Shown here: in pieces, positions 43,434 to 53,711 of the stretch
Layout of the letters: each line of letters opens with the position of its first letter
How positions within the stretch are numbered: position 1 is the stretch's first letter
Assembly: GCF_002051585.1 (NCBI RefSeq)
Contig: NZ_MZGX01000019.1
Location: 53,261-117,260 of the forward strand
Origin: Ruminiclostridium hungatei
GTDB lineage: Bacteria; Bacillota; Clostridia; Acetivibrionales; DSM-1351
Reading direction: 5' to 3'
DNA: 64,000 bases
Translations under genes and position numbers: made by a program
The notes under the pieces: generated by a model
Told to the model about the DNA's origin: nothing
Database searches by the model: none
What the model saw: only the letters and a program-made list of their open reading frames with translations

Positions 43434-44423
43434 ATGAAAATCAGAGAATTATTATTATTAATTGTTATTACCTTGATTTTGACTTCTTGCAACACTGTTC
43501 CTTCCAATAATTCATCAGCCTCACAATTCATACAACCCATGAAGCAAAAAGAGGTGTTATCCCCCTTTACTCAATTTGAGAATCTTGAAAGAAATGAAGA
43601 TATGGTCTTCAACAGCAAGCTGCTGGATGACATTTTAAAATCCTATGGTATTTATGACAGGCTGCTGGAAAAAGTACCAAAAGAAGATTATATTGATTCA
43701 CTTTGCTCAGACATTAAAATCAATGGCTTTAGCATTGAAAACAAAAAGGTTGCCGTATTGCAGATAATTAAGGGACACTTGTACATATACATAATGTTTT
43801 CAAATAGCGATGATAAATGGATGGTTGACGGTTTCGCATACCAGAAAGAGAGGGAAAAACCGGAGTACAGGGTTGAAAAATCCAGTGACCAGGCGAAATA
43901 TTGGCTGGTTATAAGACACGAGGCAAACCATGGCAGCGGCCTGCAGCTTTTCGATGAAATCTGGTATAACCCGGATGGTTCTGTTGCGGGGGAATATCCT
44001 GTAGAAGGCAGTGCTTTATTCTTTCCGGAGATGGTTGTACCTGAGGCAAATGCTTATTTTTCTGCTTCGGTTGATTATGATGGCGATTCCAGCATATACC
44101 TATCCTACTCAATAAGTTTTGAATATACCTATAAGTCAAATGCAAAAGACTCCGGTTTGTATGGTCTTCAAAGTAAATTCCGCCCTGCGGTACGTGATAA
44201 CTGGGAATATGATTTAAAAACGCGGCAGCTTAAATTTTTATCCTGTGACACTGGGTTACCGCAAGGCTTTAGCAGGATGGAGCATTTAGCGTCAGACGAT
44301 TTTGGCATTTTGCAGGGATATATTGATTTCTACAGAACCCGGTTGGGCGATAAAAAGGTTGCTACATTAGGTGAATGGGAAAAATTTATAAGTGCTGCTC
44401 CTGGCTTGACCAGCGAAAAATAG
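43434..44423 (+). CDS. Lipoprotein of unknown function
   Basis: The 329-residue predicted lipoprotein has a signal MKIRELLLLIVITLILTSC with the lipid cysteine at residue 19. The mature part is mixed alpha/beta with a Trp/Tyr-rich middle (YWLVIRHEANHGSGLQLFDEIWYNPDG) and a conserved-looking Cys only at LSCDTG and DSLCSD. No catalytic motif was recognised. The ribosome site is AGGAGG. It is followed after 12 bp by the 44436 gene, so both may share a transcript. The gap 43231-43433 before it shows no gene. Confidence 0.7.
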   Translation: MKIRELLLLIVITLILTSCNTVPSNNSSASQFIQPMKQKEVLSPFTQFENLERNEDMVFNSKLLDDILKSYGIYDRLLEKVPKEDYIDSLCSDIKINGFSIENKKVAVLQIIKGHLYIYIMFSNSDDKWMVDGFAYQKEREKPEYRVEKSSDQAKYWLVIRHEANHGSGLQLFDEIWYNPDGSVAGEYPVEGSALFFPEMVVPEANAYFSASVDYDGDSSIYLSYSISFEYTYKSNAKDSGLYGLQSKFRPAVRDNWEYDLKTRQLKFLSCDTGLPQGFSRMEHLASDDFGILQGYIDFYRTRLGDKKVATLGEWEKFISAAPGLTSEK

Positions 44424-44435
44424 GAGGGATAAGCT

Positions 44436-45290
44436 TTGCCTGTAAATATATTAAAAGAACCGAGAAATCTGGAATATCAAAGGCTGCTTCAGTATGCCTT
44501 TGAATTATGCAGCAGTTTTGTACTGTCTGTGCGCAAGGAAATACTGGCATATTACCCTGAGCCTGAAATATTCAAGAGACTGGAACCATATTTGATAAAA
44601 AAGGTGGCTGCGCCGGATTACCCGCAAATACAATGCTATAGTCCCGACTTGCTGCACTATTTCTATCAATGCAGTGGGGCGACGCAGGCGATTGTTTTGC
44701 CGGAACTGAATGGGCTTTATGAATGGAGGGAGCCTTTTTGGCCTGAAGACCTGACCTTTCTCAATGCTGAAGGCCAGGTGTGGCTGGGAACCATATCCCA
44801 TGAGCATATGGCGGCTATTATTGAAACCCATTATTCCCAGGTGGAATTTCTGAAAAATGAAATCGGGCTGGAAATATACTGGCTGAAAAGGACATATACC
44901 GAAGCAGAAGTGGAAAATGCCACTAATACCCTATTCAGCCTGATTGATGAATATTTTAATTTATTGGGCAGCCATTCGGAGGATGAGCTTAGAAACAGTC
45001 TGACGGGTAAAAAGGCTTCACAGGATTTCGGCTTCTGGGAGGACTGCATTTTAGGGGACAGGTACAATATAAGCGAGCACTGCCTTGCTTTTGAAATAGC
45101 ACGCTTCAGCAATTTATTAAAGCTGGAGAAGGCTGTTTACGCCTATGATTTTTTTTCGCTATTGGATGAGGAGGCAGCTACGGGTTACCTGGAGGAATTG
45201 TTGGCAGTGAATATATCCGGCAATCCTCAGGTTATGTATGATTGCCTTGAAAGCTTTAATGCCAGATATCGGACTGACAGGAAAAAATGA
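44436..45290 (+). CDS. Hypothetical cytosolic protein (DUF3878-like)
   Basis: This 284-residue protein has no signal and no membrane helix. TTG 44436 is chosen because TAGGAGGGAT lies 8 bases upstream. The fold looks alpha/beta; YSQVEFLKNEIGLEIYWLKRTY and ARFSNLLKLEKAVYAYDFFS are the clearest blocks. It resembles DUF3878-type proteins of Firmicutes, but that link is from memory of the pattern only. It follows the lipoprotein at 43434 and may be co-expressed with it. Confidence 0.6.
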   Translation: MPVNILKEPRNLEYQRLLQYAFELCSSFVLSVRKEILAYYPEPEIFKRLEPYLIKKVAAPDYPQIQCYSPDLLHYFYQCSGATQAIVLPELNGLYEWREPFWPEDLTFLNAEGQVWLGTISHEHMAAIIETHYSQVEFLKNEIGLEIYWLKRTYTEAEVENATNTLFSLIDEYFNLLGSHSEDELRNSLTGKKASQDFGFWEDCILGDRYNISEHCLAFEIARFSNLLKLEKAVYAYDFFSLLDEEAATGYLEELLAVNISGNPQVMYDCLESFNARYRTDRKK

Positions 45291-45460
45291 GTCTTAAGGC
45301 TCCCCGCAAGGGTAAAAGTATTTATGTATGATTCCTGTGATTTTTGGTATTATATTCATAACATGCTTTATACAGGATATCCTATAAGCAGCTATACATG
45401 ATATTCTATACGCAGCTATACGCGGATATGCGTAATATATTCTATACGGGAGTGATTACA

Positions 45461-46579
45461 GTGACTGTACATAATATTGACCTTAAAACCTTCGTGGCAA
45501 ACGGACAAGTTGAATGTGAACATAAGGAAAAGCTTCTTTATGTTAGGACCCAACGTGCAATACCTACTCAGCGCTTTGATGCCGAGCACCTGTCAATAAA
45601 TTCCCATATTTTTCTGCCAGGCAGATTCAAGCTGCCGTTGAGAATTGACCTGACGGCAAAAATTGATGCCCCCGGTTTATACATATTGCTGGGAAAGGGA
45701 CATGTGAATTTCGGAACCTTATGCTCTGATAACAGGCGTATGGACGATATTGCCGCCCCGGCAAGAAAGACAATGTCTTTTCATAACCATATGGACATGA
45801 ATGAATTCACGGATATTTCCCTGATTTATGACTTTAATCAGATGCAGGTTCTGATAAACGGTGAGGAAAGATATTACTCCAACAAGGAAAGATATATGAA
45901 AGCCAAGGCCTTTTCTGAAATGAACAAAGAGGGCTTTGAACTGAAGCTTGCATGCGACAAGCTGGTAAATCTATGTATAAAATCGGTTACCATAACCGAG
46001 TATGGCGACAAAACCCCGATTTCCCGTCAGGAGGGTGACCTGCCTGCCCCCATAATGAAAAACCTTGCCATAGCAGTGGGGGAGAAGCCGGCTTTTGAGA
46101 AGTGTATTTCTCTTTTGCCGTTGGATATTCAAAGTGAAATTGTCAAAATGGATGAATATTTAAAAAGCCTGAAACCCTTCAAATTTAAAAGGCAATTGGA
46201 GAAGAACGGCAATAAGATAACCTATGTAGCTCCGGATTATGGATTTTCCTATGCCATATACCTGAGCAATGATATTTTTGACCACTCTCTGCAATGGTAT
46301 CTTATAACCAACGGCAAGCCGGAGACCTGGCACCGGAAAGCTGATTTGATGGAGGAGACCCTGGACAGGCTAACGCAAAGGGCACCTGATCTTGCCGGGC
46401 GTATGTTCCACAGCCTGGATGATTGTGTGGGGTGCTACAGGGATTGTCTGGCAAAAACCAGGTACAAATTGCAGGATAAGCAAAAAATCGTCTGTCATGG
46501 GAAACTGAAGTTCAGAATGGATTCCACAGGCTTTGAGGATGTGCGTACTTTTATTGAAGGAATAAAAGCTATTGTGTAA
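45461..46579 (+). CDS. Hypothetical protein with C-terminal Cys cluster
   Basis: This protein of about 372 residues is unknown to me. A lectin/jelly-roll-like N-terminal half (FDAEHLSINSHIFLPGRFKLPLRIDL, GLYILLGKGHVNFGTL) precedes an alpha-rich C-terminus with HSLDDCVGCYRDCLAK, a possible metal site. GTG 45461 has GGGAG 8 bases upstream; the frame stays open back to 45398. The 45291-45460 stretch before it contains repeats of CTATAC and GATATTCTATAC of unclear meaning. Its similarity to the neighbouring DUF proteins is only in style. Confidence 0.6.
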   Translation: MTVHNIDLKTFVANGQVECEHKEKLLYVRTQRAIPTQRFDAEHLSINSHIFLPGRFKLPLRIDLTAKIDAPGLYILLGKGHVNFGTLCSDNRRMDDIAAPARKTMSFHNHMDMNEFTDISLIYDFNQMQVLINGEERYYSNKERYMKAKAFSEMNKEGFELKLACDKLVNLCIKSVTITEYGDKTPISRQEGDLPAPIMKNLAIAVGEKPAFEKCISLLPLDIQSEIVKMDEYLKSLKPFKFKRQLEKNGNKITYVAPDYGFSYAIYLSNDIFDHSLQWYLITNGKPETWHRKADLMEETLDRLTQRAPDLAGRMFHSLDDCVGCYRDCLAKTRYKLQDKQKIVCHGKLKFRMDSTGFEDVRTFIEGIKAIV

Positions 46580-46638
46580 CAGGCGGTTGGCTGCTCACGC
46601 CATAAAAAGCCTGATTTTTACCGGGGAGGGATTGAATT

Positions 46639-47202
46639 ATGACTGCTTATACAGCATTATTGCGGGGCATTAACGTAGGAGGAAAGAACATCGTCAGGAT
46701 GGCGGAGTTAAAAGAGCTGTTTGAAGCTATTGGGCTTCTGAAAGTACAAACCTATATTCAAAGCGGTAATGTGCTGTTCAAATCAGATGAAGTCCAGGAG
46801 TCCTTACAAAAAAAAATCCAACAGGAATTTGAAGGACGCTTTGGCTTTTCCAGCACTGTTATTTTGAGGACAGCAGCCCAACTGGAACAAATTATCCTGA
46901 ATTGTCCTTTTTCTCAGGAAGAAATAGCTGAAGCGGAATTGGCGTCAGAAGTAGAAAGTCTGTATGTTGCACTGCTGTCTCAAATTCCGCCGCAAGAAAG
47001 ACCGGAATGCCTGGAGGCCTATAGCAGTGAAAATGATCGGTATCACATAGTCGGCGGTGAGGTTTTTCTTTTATTACGTCATAGCATCCGCAAATCAAAG
47101 CTGGCCAATAATCTCCAGAAGTTGGATGCGGCGGCTACCGTGCGGAATTGGAAGACCATAAACAAGCTGGTGGAACTGGCAAAGGCTATGAATGGTAAAT
47201 AA
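46639..47202 (+). CDS. DUF1697 family protein
   Basis: This 187-residue cytosolic protein fits DUF1697: YTALLRGINVGGKNIVRMAELKELFE is the diagnostic N-terminal block, followed by VQTYIQSGNVLF. The C-terminal half contains RHSIRKSKLANN and a TVRNWKTINKLVELA tail typical of the family. The role is unknown; members are widespread single-domain proteins. GGGGAGGG precedes the ATG. Confidence 0.85.
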   Translation: MTAYTALLRGINVGGKNIVRMAELKELFEAIGLLKVQTYIQSGNVLFKSDEVQESLQKKIQQEFEGRFGFSSTVILRTAAQLEQIILNCPFSQEEIAEAELASEVESLYVALLSQIPPQERPECLEAYSSENDRYHIVGGEVFLLLRHSIRKSKLANNLQKLDAAATVRNWKTINKLVELAKAMNGK

Positions 47203-47372
47203 CCTTTTTATAATGAATACTCCGGTTTTTTAAATTATTCTTCCAGAATAGATAGTTTAAAAGCACTCATAAAAAATCTCCTTTATGGTTAATACTTAAA
47301 ATTTTAACCAGAAAGGGTATACAATCATGGAAGAAAGCGACTTGCTTTATGCAGAAGTTAAGGAGAATAATA

Positions 47373-48224
47373 GTGAGATATTTTACAAAGGAATGGTATG
47401 AATTATGCCAGAAGACAGGGGCACATATGCTGCTGGAGGAAACGGCAGAGGCGGAGCATTTTTCAGAGCAATATTTCAAGCAGACATATGACCAAAAATT
47501 GAACGAATGGCTTTCTTTAGAGGAGGAGGTAGCTTCTGTGCCTTTTGAAGCTGTTTTTCCGGCACAAATGGAAATTGTGGATGAAAGTCTATCGGAAGAA
47601 GAGCTTGAAGCCTTTAGGGAAGAGTATCGTTTAAAGCTTGAAGAGGCAAGGGAGAGGTTCAATTCACGGGAACCTTTCAGCCGGGAAAAGGAGTCCCGGC
47701 TATTTTATGAAGGATTTATACAACAGCTTGAATATGCCGGAAAGCTGTTGCCCGGGCAAATACTCAGCCAGATAGCCGATCTTCGTGTTTTTGTGCTGGA
47801 TAAGGCGTCCAGGCAGGTAATAGAAGCTGTAACCCGGTTTTGTGAAGAAAATAGAAGAGTTGTGGAAACCGCTGGTAAAGCGTATTGGGAGTATTATGAA
47901 AAGGCATTGCAGCTTCTTGAGGAAGCTGAAAAAAAAGTGTTTAAAAGTATTCACTTTCATGACTGCACTGTCAAAGAAGTTAAACAAACCGGAAAGTCCT
48001 TTTCAATAGTATTTGACAACTCAGGGGGCTTTACCGGAATAAAGGAAATGACGTTGGAGAATTATACGTTGATTAATCAGGAGGGCTTACTTGAGGAAGC
48101 CTGGTGGCTTTATGAAGAAGTTTACAGATGGGAGCAGCAATACGAGATACACACATTGCTTCAGAGCAAGGATTTGAAACTTATAGAACTTACAGTCAGA
48201 GCTGAACATATTTCATTCAAATAA
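47373..48224 (+). CDS. DUF4085 family protein
   Basis: This protein of about 283 residues starts RYFTKEWYE, the hallmark of DUF4085 (Gram-positive proteins of unknown function). A Glu-rich helical first half and a beta-rich second half (FHDCTVKEVKQTGKSFSIVF, FTGIKEMTLENYTLI) follow. GTG 47373 follows AAGGAG with 7-base spacing; the frame is open from 47349. No operon partner is obvious. Confidence 0.8.
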   Translation: MRYFTKEWYELCQKTGAHMLLEETAEAEHFSEQYFKQTYDQKLNEWLSLEEEVASVPFEAVFPAQMEIVDESLSEEELEAFREEYRLKLEEARERFNSREPFSREKESRLFYEGFIQQLEYAGKLLPGQILSQIADLRVFVLDKASRQVIEAVTRFCEENRRVVETAGKAYWEYYEKALQLLEEAEKKVFKSIHFHDCTVKEVKQTGKSFSIVFDNSGGFTGIKEMTLENYTLINQEGLLEEAWWLYEEVYRWEQQYEIHTLLQSKDLKLIELTVRAEHISFK

Positions 48225-48614
48225 AATAGTAATAGCAAAATGCACCCGGATTTTCATCCGGGCACAATGAAAAAAAGGAGCAAATGCCAGTTGCTTTTCT
48301 GAGGTCTCTTTGTTACTGCCTCATTCAACTTCTTTTGCATTTGGTAAACGCTACTAATATAATATTATGTAAACTAACGAGAATAGGTTACACTTTTGAA
48401 AAGGGCAAAAGCACCATGCCGGGGAGCAAAAGTGTATTTTTTGTTGAGATAATAAATCTCTTGGAGTATAATTGGAGCAGCTATAACGGTCATAAATCAA
48501 TACGGAGTTTGCGGTTTGTTGGGCTCGGAGCTGGACGGAAAGGAAATAAAGAGCATACGGTGCTGAGTGCAGGGGACTGCTTAACAGTACTTACAAATGA
48601 GGACAGGAGATAAA
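48225..48614 (+). other. Intergenic stretch before the threonine-aldolase-like gene
   Basis: The first part holds a hairpin CCCGGA (48245-48250)/TCCGGG (48257-48262) that may end the DUF4085 gene, though no T run follows on the plus strand. An inverted repeat TACACTTTTG/CAAAAGTGTA (about 48389-48436) and a small GAGAT/ATCTC hairpin come later. An open frame of 109 codons runs here but its predicted protein is not convincing. No known riboswitch was recognised. Confidence 0.4.
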
Positions 48615-49673
48615 ATGATACGATTTAATTGTGATTACAGCGAAGGGGCACACCCCAAAGTGCTGGAAAAACTCGTTGAAACAAATATGGAGCAGACTGC
48701 CGGTTATGGTTGCGATTCATATTGCAGCAAGGCAGCCGGGCTGATAAAAAGCAAATGCGGCCGGGAGGATATAGACGTACACTTTCTGGTGGGAGGGACA
48801 CAGACAAACCTGACTGTCATTGCGGCTGCGTTAAGGCCTCATCAGGGTGTAATATCCGCAGACACCGGGCATATAAACACCCATGAGACAGGTGCCATTG
48901 AAGCTTGCGGGCACAAGGTGCTGGCCCTTCCTTCAGCAGACGGCAAGCTGGCAGCAGGAGATATAAAAGCCTGCTATGAGGCCCATGCAAGCGATGAAAC
49001 CAGGGAACATATGGTGCAGCCCAAGCTGGTCTATATATCAAATCCTACTGAGGTTGGAACCATATACAGCAGGGAGGAACTATCTGCCATCAGTAAGGTC
49101 TGCAGGGAGAAGGACCTGTTTTTGTATCTGGACGGAGCACGTCTGGGCTATGCCCTGTGCGCAGAGGGCAATGATCTGGATTTACCCGCTTTGGCAAGGC
49201 TGTGCGATGCCTTTTACATAGGAGGCACCAAAATCGGAGCACTTTTCGGAGAGGCTCTGGTATTGTGCAATGACACAATAAAAAAGGATTTCAGATATAT
49301 GATCAAGCAGAAGGGCGGGATGCTTGCCAAGGGAAGACTGCTTGGAGTGCAGTTCGCTGAGCTTTTCAAGGACGAGCTGTATTTTGAAATGGCAGGTCAT
49401 GCCAACAAAATGGCTATGCTTATAAAAGAAGCCTTTAAAAGAAACGGTTACAGTTTTCTGGTAGAATCCTTCACAAATCAGCAGTTTCCCATAATACCGG
49501 ACAGTATACTTTTAAAGCTGAAGGAAAAATTTGAATATTCTTTCTGGGTCAAAGTCAGTGAAAAAGCCAGTGCAGTGCGGTTTTGTACAAGCTGGGCTAC
49601 AGACCCCGGGGCTGTGGGGCAGTTGACAGAGGAAATCCACAAGTACGGGCCGGTGGCATATGAGGATACCTGA
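48615..49673 (+). CDS. Threonine aldolase-like PLP enzyme
   Basis: This protein of 352 residues belongs to the beta-eliminating lyase/low-specificity L-threonine aldolase family, which splits threonine or related beta-hydroxy amino acids to glycine and an aldehyde, using pyridoxal phosphate. FLVGGTQTNLTVIAAALRP begins the cofactor pocket. The Asp that holds the pyridine is in LYLDGARLGYAL and the Schiff-base lysine is in IGGTKIGALFGEA. ATG 48615 follows ACAGGAGA; an in-frame ATG at 48597 lacks a good site. The length is normal for the family. Confidence 0.88.
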   Translation: MIRFNCDYSEGAHPKVLEKLVETNMEQTAGYGCDSYCSKAAGLIKSKCGREDIDVHFLVGGTQTNLTVIAAALRPHQGVISADTGHINTHETGAIEACGHKVLALPSADGKLAAGDIKACYEAHASDETREHMVQPKLVYISNPTEVGTIYSREELSAISKVCREKDLFLYLDGARLGYALCAEGNDLDLPALARLCDAFYIGGTKIGALFGEALVLCNDTIKKDFRYMIKQKGGMLAKGRLLGVQFAELFKDELYFEMAGHANKMAMLIKEAFKRNGYSFLVESFTNQQFPIIPDSILLKLKEKFEYSFWVKVSEKASAVRFCTSWATDPGAVGQLTEEIHKYGPVAYEDT

Positions 49674-49721
49674 CTTTGAATGAAATATCAGTGGAAGGTC
49701 AATTGAATATCGGTGGAATAC

Positions 49722-49747
49722 AGCATGCTTATGGGGCATGCTTTTTT
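49722..49747 (+). terminator. Rho-independent terminator
   Basis: AGCATGC (49722-49728) pairs with GCATGCT (49736-49742), directly followed by a T run to 49747. Confidence 0.85.
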
Positions 49748-49903
49748 ATTTGTGCGCAGATGGCAGCCGGCCGGGTTGGTTTTATGAGACGGAGTTATTG
49801 TATTGTGTAATAATTAATTTGTATTGTACAAGTTGCATAATAATGCTACAATATATTCATTAAAAATATACATAACAACTAAACATAACAAAAGGAGTCT
49901 CAT

Positions 49904-51601
49904 ATGAAAAGTATCCGAATCAAAATTGTACTGCCAATTATCGCTATCCTTGTTTTGTTTGTAGGTTTTATGGTTTTTCAGATTATGTCTATTCAAAATA
50001 ACCTTTCGCAGGTCAAGCTTATGAATGACAAATATTTTTATACCCTGGCAAAGGCTGAGGAGCTGAAGTACAGCGTGGTGCAGGTTCAGCAATGGCTGAC
50101 CGACATAAGCGCCACCAGAGGTATCAGCGGTTTTGACAGCGGTTTTTCAGAGGCTGAAAACAGTGCCAGGGAATTTAATTCAATTATTGCCAAGTTAATT
50201 CAGGCAAATCCTGAAAAGGAAAAGCAGCTAAAACAAATCCAGGCCGATTTCATACCATATTTTGAAGACGGAAAGAAAATGGCTGAGGCTTATATCAAGG
50301 ACGGCCCGTCCAGGGGAAATCTCATGATGATAGGCTTTGATGATGCCGCAAACAGCCTGACCAGTGACATCAACCGTTTTAAGACCGAAGCCTACACTAA
50401 TATCCAGAAGTCCATGAAGGACATAGAGCAGTCTGTTGACAACACATTAACAGTGGTTATGTTTTCTATAGCAATTGTAATTATAGTGGCTGCTGCTGCA
50501 TGGATATTCGTTGCCAGAGGCGTGGTCCGGCCCATACGTGTTGTTCTGGGTAAGCTCAAGGCTATGGCGAGCAACAGCGGTGATCTCACCAGACGCATAG
50601 ATTATGACAGCAGGGATGAGATAGGGGAGCTGGCCCGGAATTTTAACCTGATGCAGGAAAGTTTCAGAGAGATGATAACCATCATAAAGGATGAGTCTCA
50701 AAGCGTTGAAGCTGCGGTGGAAAAGGCAGGTACAAATATAGGCAGGCTTTCCGAACTGATTGAAGAGGTGTCCTCCACAACAGAGGAATTGTCTGCGGGA
50801 ATGCAGGAGACTGCCGCCTCCACAGAAAAAATGAGTGACTCTGCCATGGAAATACAGGCTTCCATAGAGGGAATCTCCAACAAGGCACAAGACGGAAGAA
50901 ACAGTGCTGCGCTTATTACTGACAGGTCGGAAGAGCTGAAGGAAAAGGCAGTATTGTCAAAGGAAACAGCAGATGAAATCTGCAAAGACACCCGGGACAA
51001 GCTGGTGGAGGCAATACAAAAATCAGGAGAAGTTGAAAGAATTGCTGTCCTGTCGGAAGCTATTCTGCAGATTGCCTCCCAGACAAATCTGCTGGCCCTG
51101 AATGCCGCCATCGAAGCTGCAAGAGCAGGGGAAGCAGGGAAGGGTTTTGCTGTGGTTGCGGATGAAATAAGAAAGCTGGCTGAAAGCTCAAAAACAACCG
51201 TAGCGGAAATACAAAGCGTAACCGGTGTGGTTGTTGCCTCTGTGGAGAACATGGTTTCAACCTCGGAACATATGCTGGAATTTATAAATAATCAGGTAAT
51301 ACCCGATTACAAGGTTTTGGTGGAGACAGGAGAACAGTACAGCAGTGATGCTGATATGGTAAGCAATATGACCGCCGAGTTCAGCAGTGCTTCGGATGAA
51401 ATCATGGAGTCCATACAGGATGTGGCCAGAGTAATAGGAGACATATCCAGGGCTACAAATGAATCTGCCTATGGTACGAGCCATATTGCCGATAAGGTAA
51501 TGTCCATATCCCAAGAATCCATGAATGTAGTCCGCCAGAACGGGGAAGTTTCCGCGAGTATAGCAAGGCTTACTGAAATGTGCAACAGGTTTACGGTATA
51601 A
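49904..51601 (+). CDS. Methyl-accepting chemotaxis protein
   Basis: This 565-residue chemoreceptor has a membrane helix at residues 7-26, an extracytoplasmic four-helix sensor (about 30-185), a second helix (about 187-207), a HAMP domain (about 208-262) and a signalling domain. The hairpin tip is [35 protein letters not shown]. Heptads either side carry possible Gln/Glu methylation sites. AAAGGAG precedes the ATG. The sensor is of the four-helix-bundle type; the ligand is unknown. A diguanylate cyclase gene follows. Confidence 0.93.
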   Translation: MKSIRIKIVLPIIAILVLFVGFMVFQIMSIQNNLSQVKLMNDKYFYTLAKAEELKYSVVQVQQWLTDISATRGISGFDSGFSEAENSAREFNSIIAKLIQANPEKEKQLKQIQADFIPYFEDGKKMAEAYIKDGPSRGNLMMIGFDDAANSLTSDINRFKTEAYTNIQKSMKDIEQSVDNTLTVVMFSIAIVIIVAAAAWIFVARGVVRPIRVVLGKLKAMASNSGDLTRRIDYDSRDEIGELARNFNLMQESFREMITIIKDESQSVEAAVEKAGTNIGRLSELIEEVSSTTEELSAGMQETAASTEKMSDSAMEIQASIEGISNKAQDGRNSAALITDRSEELKEKAVLSKETADEICKDTRDKLVEAIQKSGEVERIAVLSEAILQIASQTNLLALNAAIEAARAGEAGKGFAVVADEIRKLAESSKTTVAEIQSVTGVVVASVENMVSTSEHMLEFINNQVIPDYKVLVETGEQYSSDADMVSNMTAEFSSASDEIMESIQDVARVIGDISRATNESAYGTSHIADKVMSISQESMNVVRQNGEVSASIARLTEMCNRFTV

Positions 51602-51660
51602 AAGGCAAAGTCTGCTGCGCTGAGAATTATGTCGAAAAATTGCACAAATGAAGATTAACA

Positions 51661-51719
51661 AAAAAACCACATTTTCCCATTGGGGCAGGTTTATACCTTT
51701 GGAAAAATAGTGGTTTTTT
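51661..51719 (+). terminator. Terminator after the chemoreceptor
   Basis: AAAAAACCAC...TTTTCC (51661-51676) pairs with GGAAAA...GTGGTTTTTT ending at 51719. The rest of the gap 51602-52001 is AT-rich and shows no gene or known riboswitch. Confidence 0.7.
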
Positions 51720-52001
51720 GTTTGAAGGGGGTGACATAAGATTATAATGACCGGAGGGTCTTAATAACTGGGAAAATCCACTATAATGTACTTTTTAAAG
51801 GCCTGAATGCTGTTGAAATATTTTTGAGGAGCAAATTATTTTGAACTTTTCTCAGGGATATTTATCCAATTATATGGATTAAAATGTAAAATCAAGAAAA
51901 GAAAGTTATAGGTGACAGCTTTCGACAGAAAAATTGAAAAGAAAAAGGTATTATAGAATAAAATGATATAAATTGTTTTAAGAAAAGTGTAGGGTGATAA
52001 T

Positions 52002-53135
52002 ATGCTGACTTTCAATTATATCGAGATTAACATGATAGCCATGGCAATACTGCTGATTATATATTTTAATATAAGAAATAAAAAGGAAAGCTATCTTTAT
52101 GATCAAAAGCTTTTTATTCTTATATTATTTTTCAATGGGTTGATTTTAGTATTTGATACTGCCACCTGGACTCTGAATATGAGAAGCGGAGAAATCCCCA
52201 GGCTATTAAACAATATTTCCAATACCGTATATTATATTCTCAACCCCGTACCCTGTATGCTTTGGTCGGTATACGCAGACTTTCAGATATTCAAGGATCA
52301 GAACCGCATTAAAAAAATCAGCAGGGCTTTAAGCCTCCCGGTTATCATAAACGGTATTTTGGCTTTATTAAGTCCTAAACACGGGTTCTTGTTTTTCATT
52401 GACAGCAACAACATTTATCACAGAGGCAGCCTGTTTATATTCCTGTGCCTTATATGCTATTTTTATTTCGCATATACAATGCTTAAACTGGTAAGAAAGA
52501 AAAACAGAATGGACAAAAGGCAGTATGTGGCTCTGGTCTCATTTGCATTTCCGCCGTTTATCAGTGCGGTTTTCCAGATACTGTTCTTCGGAATTTCGGT
52601 TATATGGATTTGCATGGCCTTTTCTCTGCTGATTGTTTTTATCAATATCCAGAATAATCAATTGTACACCGATTACCTGACGGGTTTGTATAACCGGAGG
52701 CAGCTTGACAACTACCTGTATCAGAAAATCAAGAACAGGATGCATGCCAAGTACCTGGCCGGTGTAATGATAGATGTAAACTCCTTCAAGCAGATTAATG
52801 ACATATACGGGCATACTTCCGGCGACAATGCCTTGGTTTGTGTCTCGGACATCCTTAAAAGGAGTTTCAGGAAAAATGATTTCATTGCCAGATACGGAGG
52901 CGACGAATTTGTAATAGTCGTTGAAATAAGGGAGCAGTCGGAGCTGATTGGCATGATAAACCGCCTGAAGGAAAATGTTGAAGCTTTTAACGACAAAAAG
53001 CTTATTCCATATGAAATAAGTCTCAGCATAGGTTACGACATATACGACACAAGGTCGGGAGTATCAATCCAAAAATTTTACAAGCATATTGACCAGTTGA
53101 TGTATGAGGATAAAAGGGGCAGGGCTGTAAGCTGA
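52002..53135 (+). CDS. Membrane diguanylate cyclase (GGDEF)
   Basis: This 377-residue enzyme makes cyclic di-GMP from GTP. The N-terminal 200 residues form about six or seven membrane helices (7TM-type sensor); then comes a GGDEF domain with DYLTGLYNRRQLDNYL, GVMIDVNSFKQINDIYGH and the intact ARYGGDEFVIVV site (near residue 299). No EAL domain follows. The last 72 bases overlap the convergent membrane-protein gene. Adjacent to a chemoreceptor, it may help couple sensing to motility or adhesion. Confidence 0.9.
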   Translation: MLTFNYIEINMIAMAILLIIYFNIRNKKESYLYDQKLFILILFFNGLILVFDTATWTLNMRSGEIPRLLNNISNTVYYILNPVPCMLWSVYADFQIFKDQNRIKKISRALSLPVIINGILALLSPKHGFLFFIDSNNIYHRGSLFIFLCLICYFYFAYTMLKLVRKKNRMDKRQYVALVSFAFPPFISAVFQILFFGISVIWICMAFSLLIVFINIQNNQLYTDYLTGLYNRRQLDNYLYQKIKNRMHAKYLAGVMIDVNSFKQINDIYGHTSGDNALVCVSDILKRSFRKNDFIARYGGDEFVIVVEIREQSELIGMINRLKENVEAFNDKKLIPYEISLSIGYDIYDTRSGVSIQKFYKHIDQLMYEDKRGRAVS

Positions 53136-53693
53136 GAAAGCGGTACTTTTTGGCTGTATCCCATATTTGCCGGAGGCTTCATCCAGAAACAGGGGCAGAT
53201 GGGGAGGGTTAAAGGTCCAAACAATGTATACCACCATCAGCAGTAAAGCTGCTGCTGCCGACAGGGATACCCTGATGCCCTTGGAATACTCATACACGTG
53301 GAAGCCCAGCAGTTGTCCCACAGCGTCCGACAGCAGCAGAAGCAGAATATCCACCACCAGGCATTCAACTCCGAAGGCCCGGGTATAAAAATAAAAGACA
53401 AGGAAGGTTGTAAGAATGGCAGCTACAACACTGACCAGCATGCCTGAAAACCATTTTCGGGGGTCAAGGCCATGCTTTTTGCCTTTGGTAATGTAGAATA
53501 TGAACCACCAGCCCAGTATGGGGAGCAAAAGCATTTTGGAATGTTCCCAAACGCTTTCGTTTACTGCCGCCATTGCTCCGACTGCGGGACTTTCGCCCGA
53601 CAGCTCATATAAAAAATGAAAACAGGTCCCTATGACGAAAAGTACAGGTATGGAGATATAAAGCCATTTTTTTAAGGATAAATTTCTTATCAT
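53064..53693 (-). CDS. DUF6512-like membrane protein
   Basis: This protein of about 209 residues has a first membrane helix (WLYISIPVLFVIGTCFHFLY) and five or so further ones. NESVWEHSKMLLLPILGWW is a conserved-looking loop. ATG 53693 has AAAGGTG 8 bases upstream; ATG 53711 is in frame. Its last 24 codons overlap the 3' end of the GGDEF gene on the other strand, so that shared sequence codes in both directions. The role is unknown. Confidence 0.7.
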   Translation of the reverse strand: MIRNLSLKKWLYISIPVLFVIGTCFHFLYELSGESPAVGAMAAVNESVWEHSKMLLLPILGWWFIFYITKGKKHGLDPRKWFSGMLVSVVAAILTTFLVFYFYTRAFGVECLVVDILLLLLSDAVGQLLGFHVYEYSKGIRVSLSAAAALLLMVVYIVWTFNPPHLPLFLDEASGKYGIQPKSTAFSAYSPAPFILIHQLVNMLVKFLD

Positions 53694-53711
53694 AAAAATC
53701 ACACCTTTCAT

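Noticed and set aside
48284..48613. 109-codon open frame before the threonine-aldolase-like gene
   Set aside because: The ribosome site is only 3 bases from the ATG, the protein has no recognisable pattern, and the frame ends at the ribosome site of the next gene.
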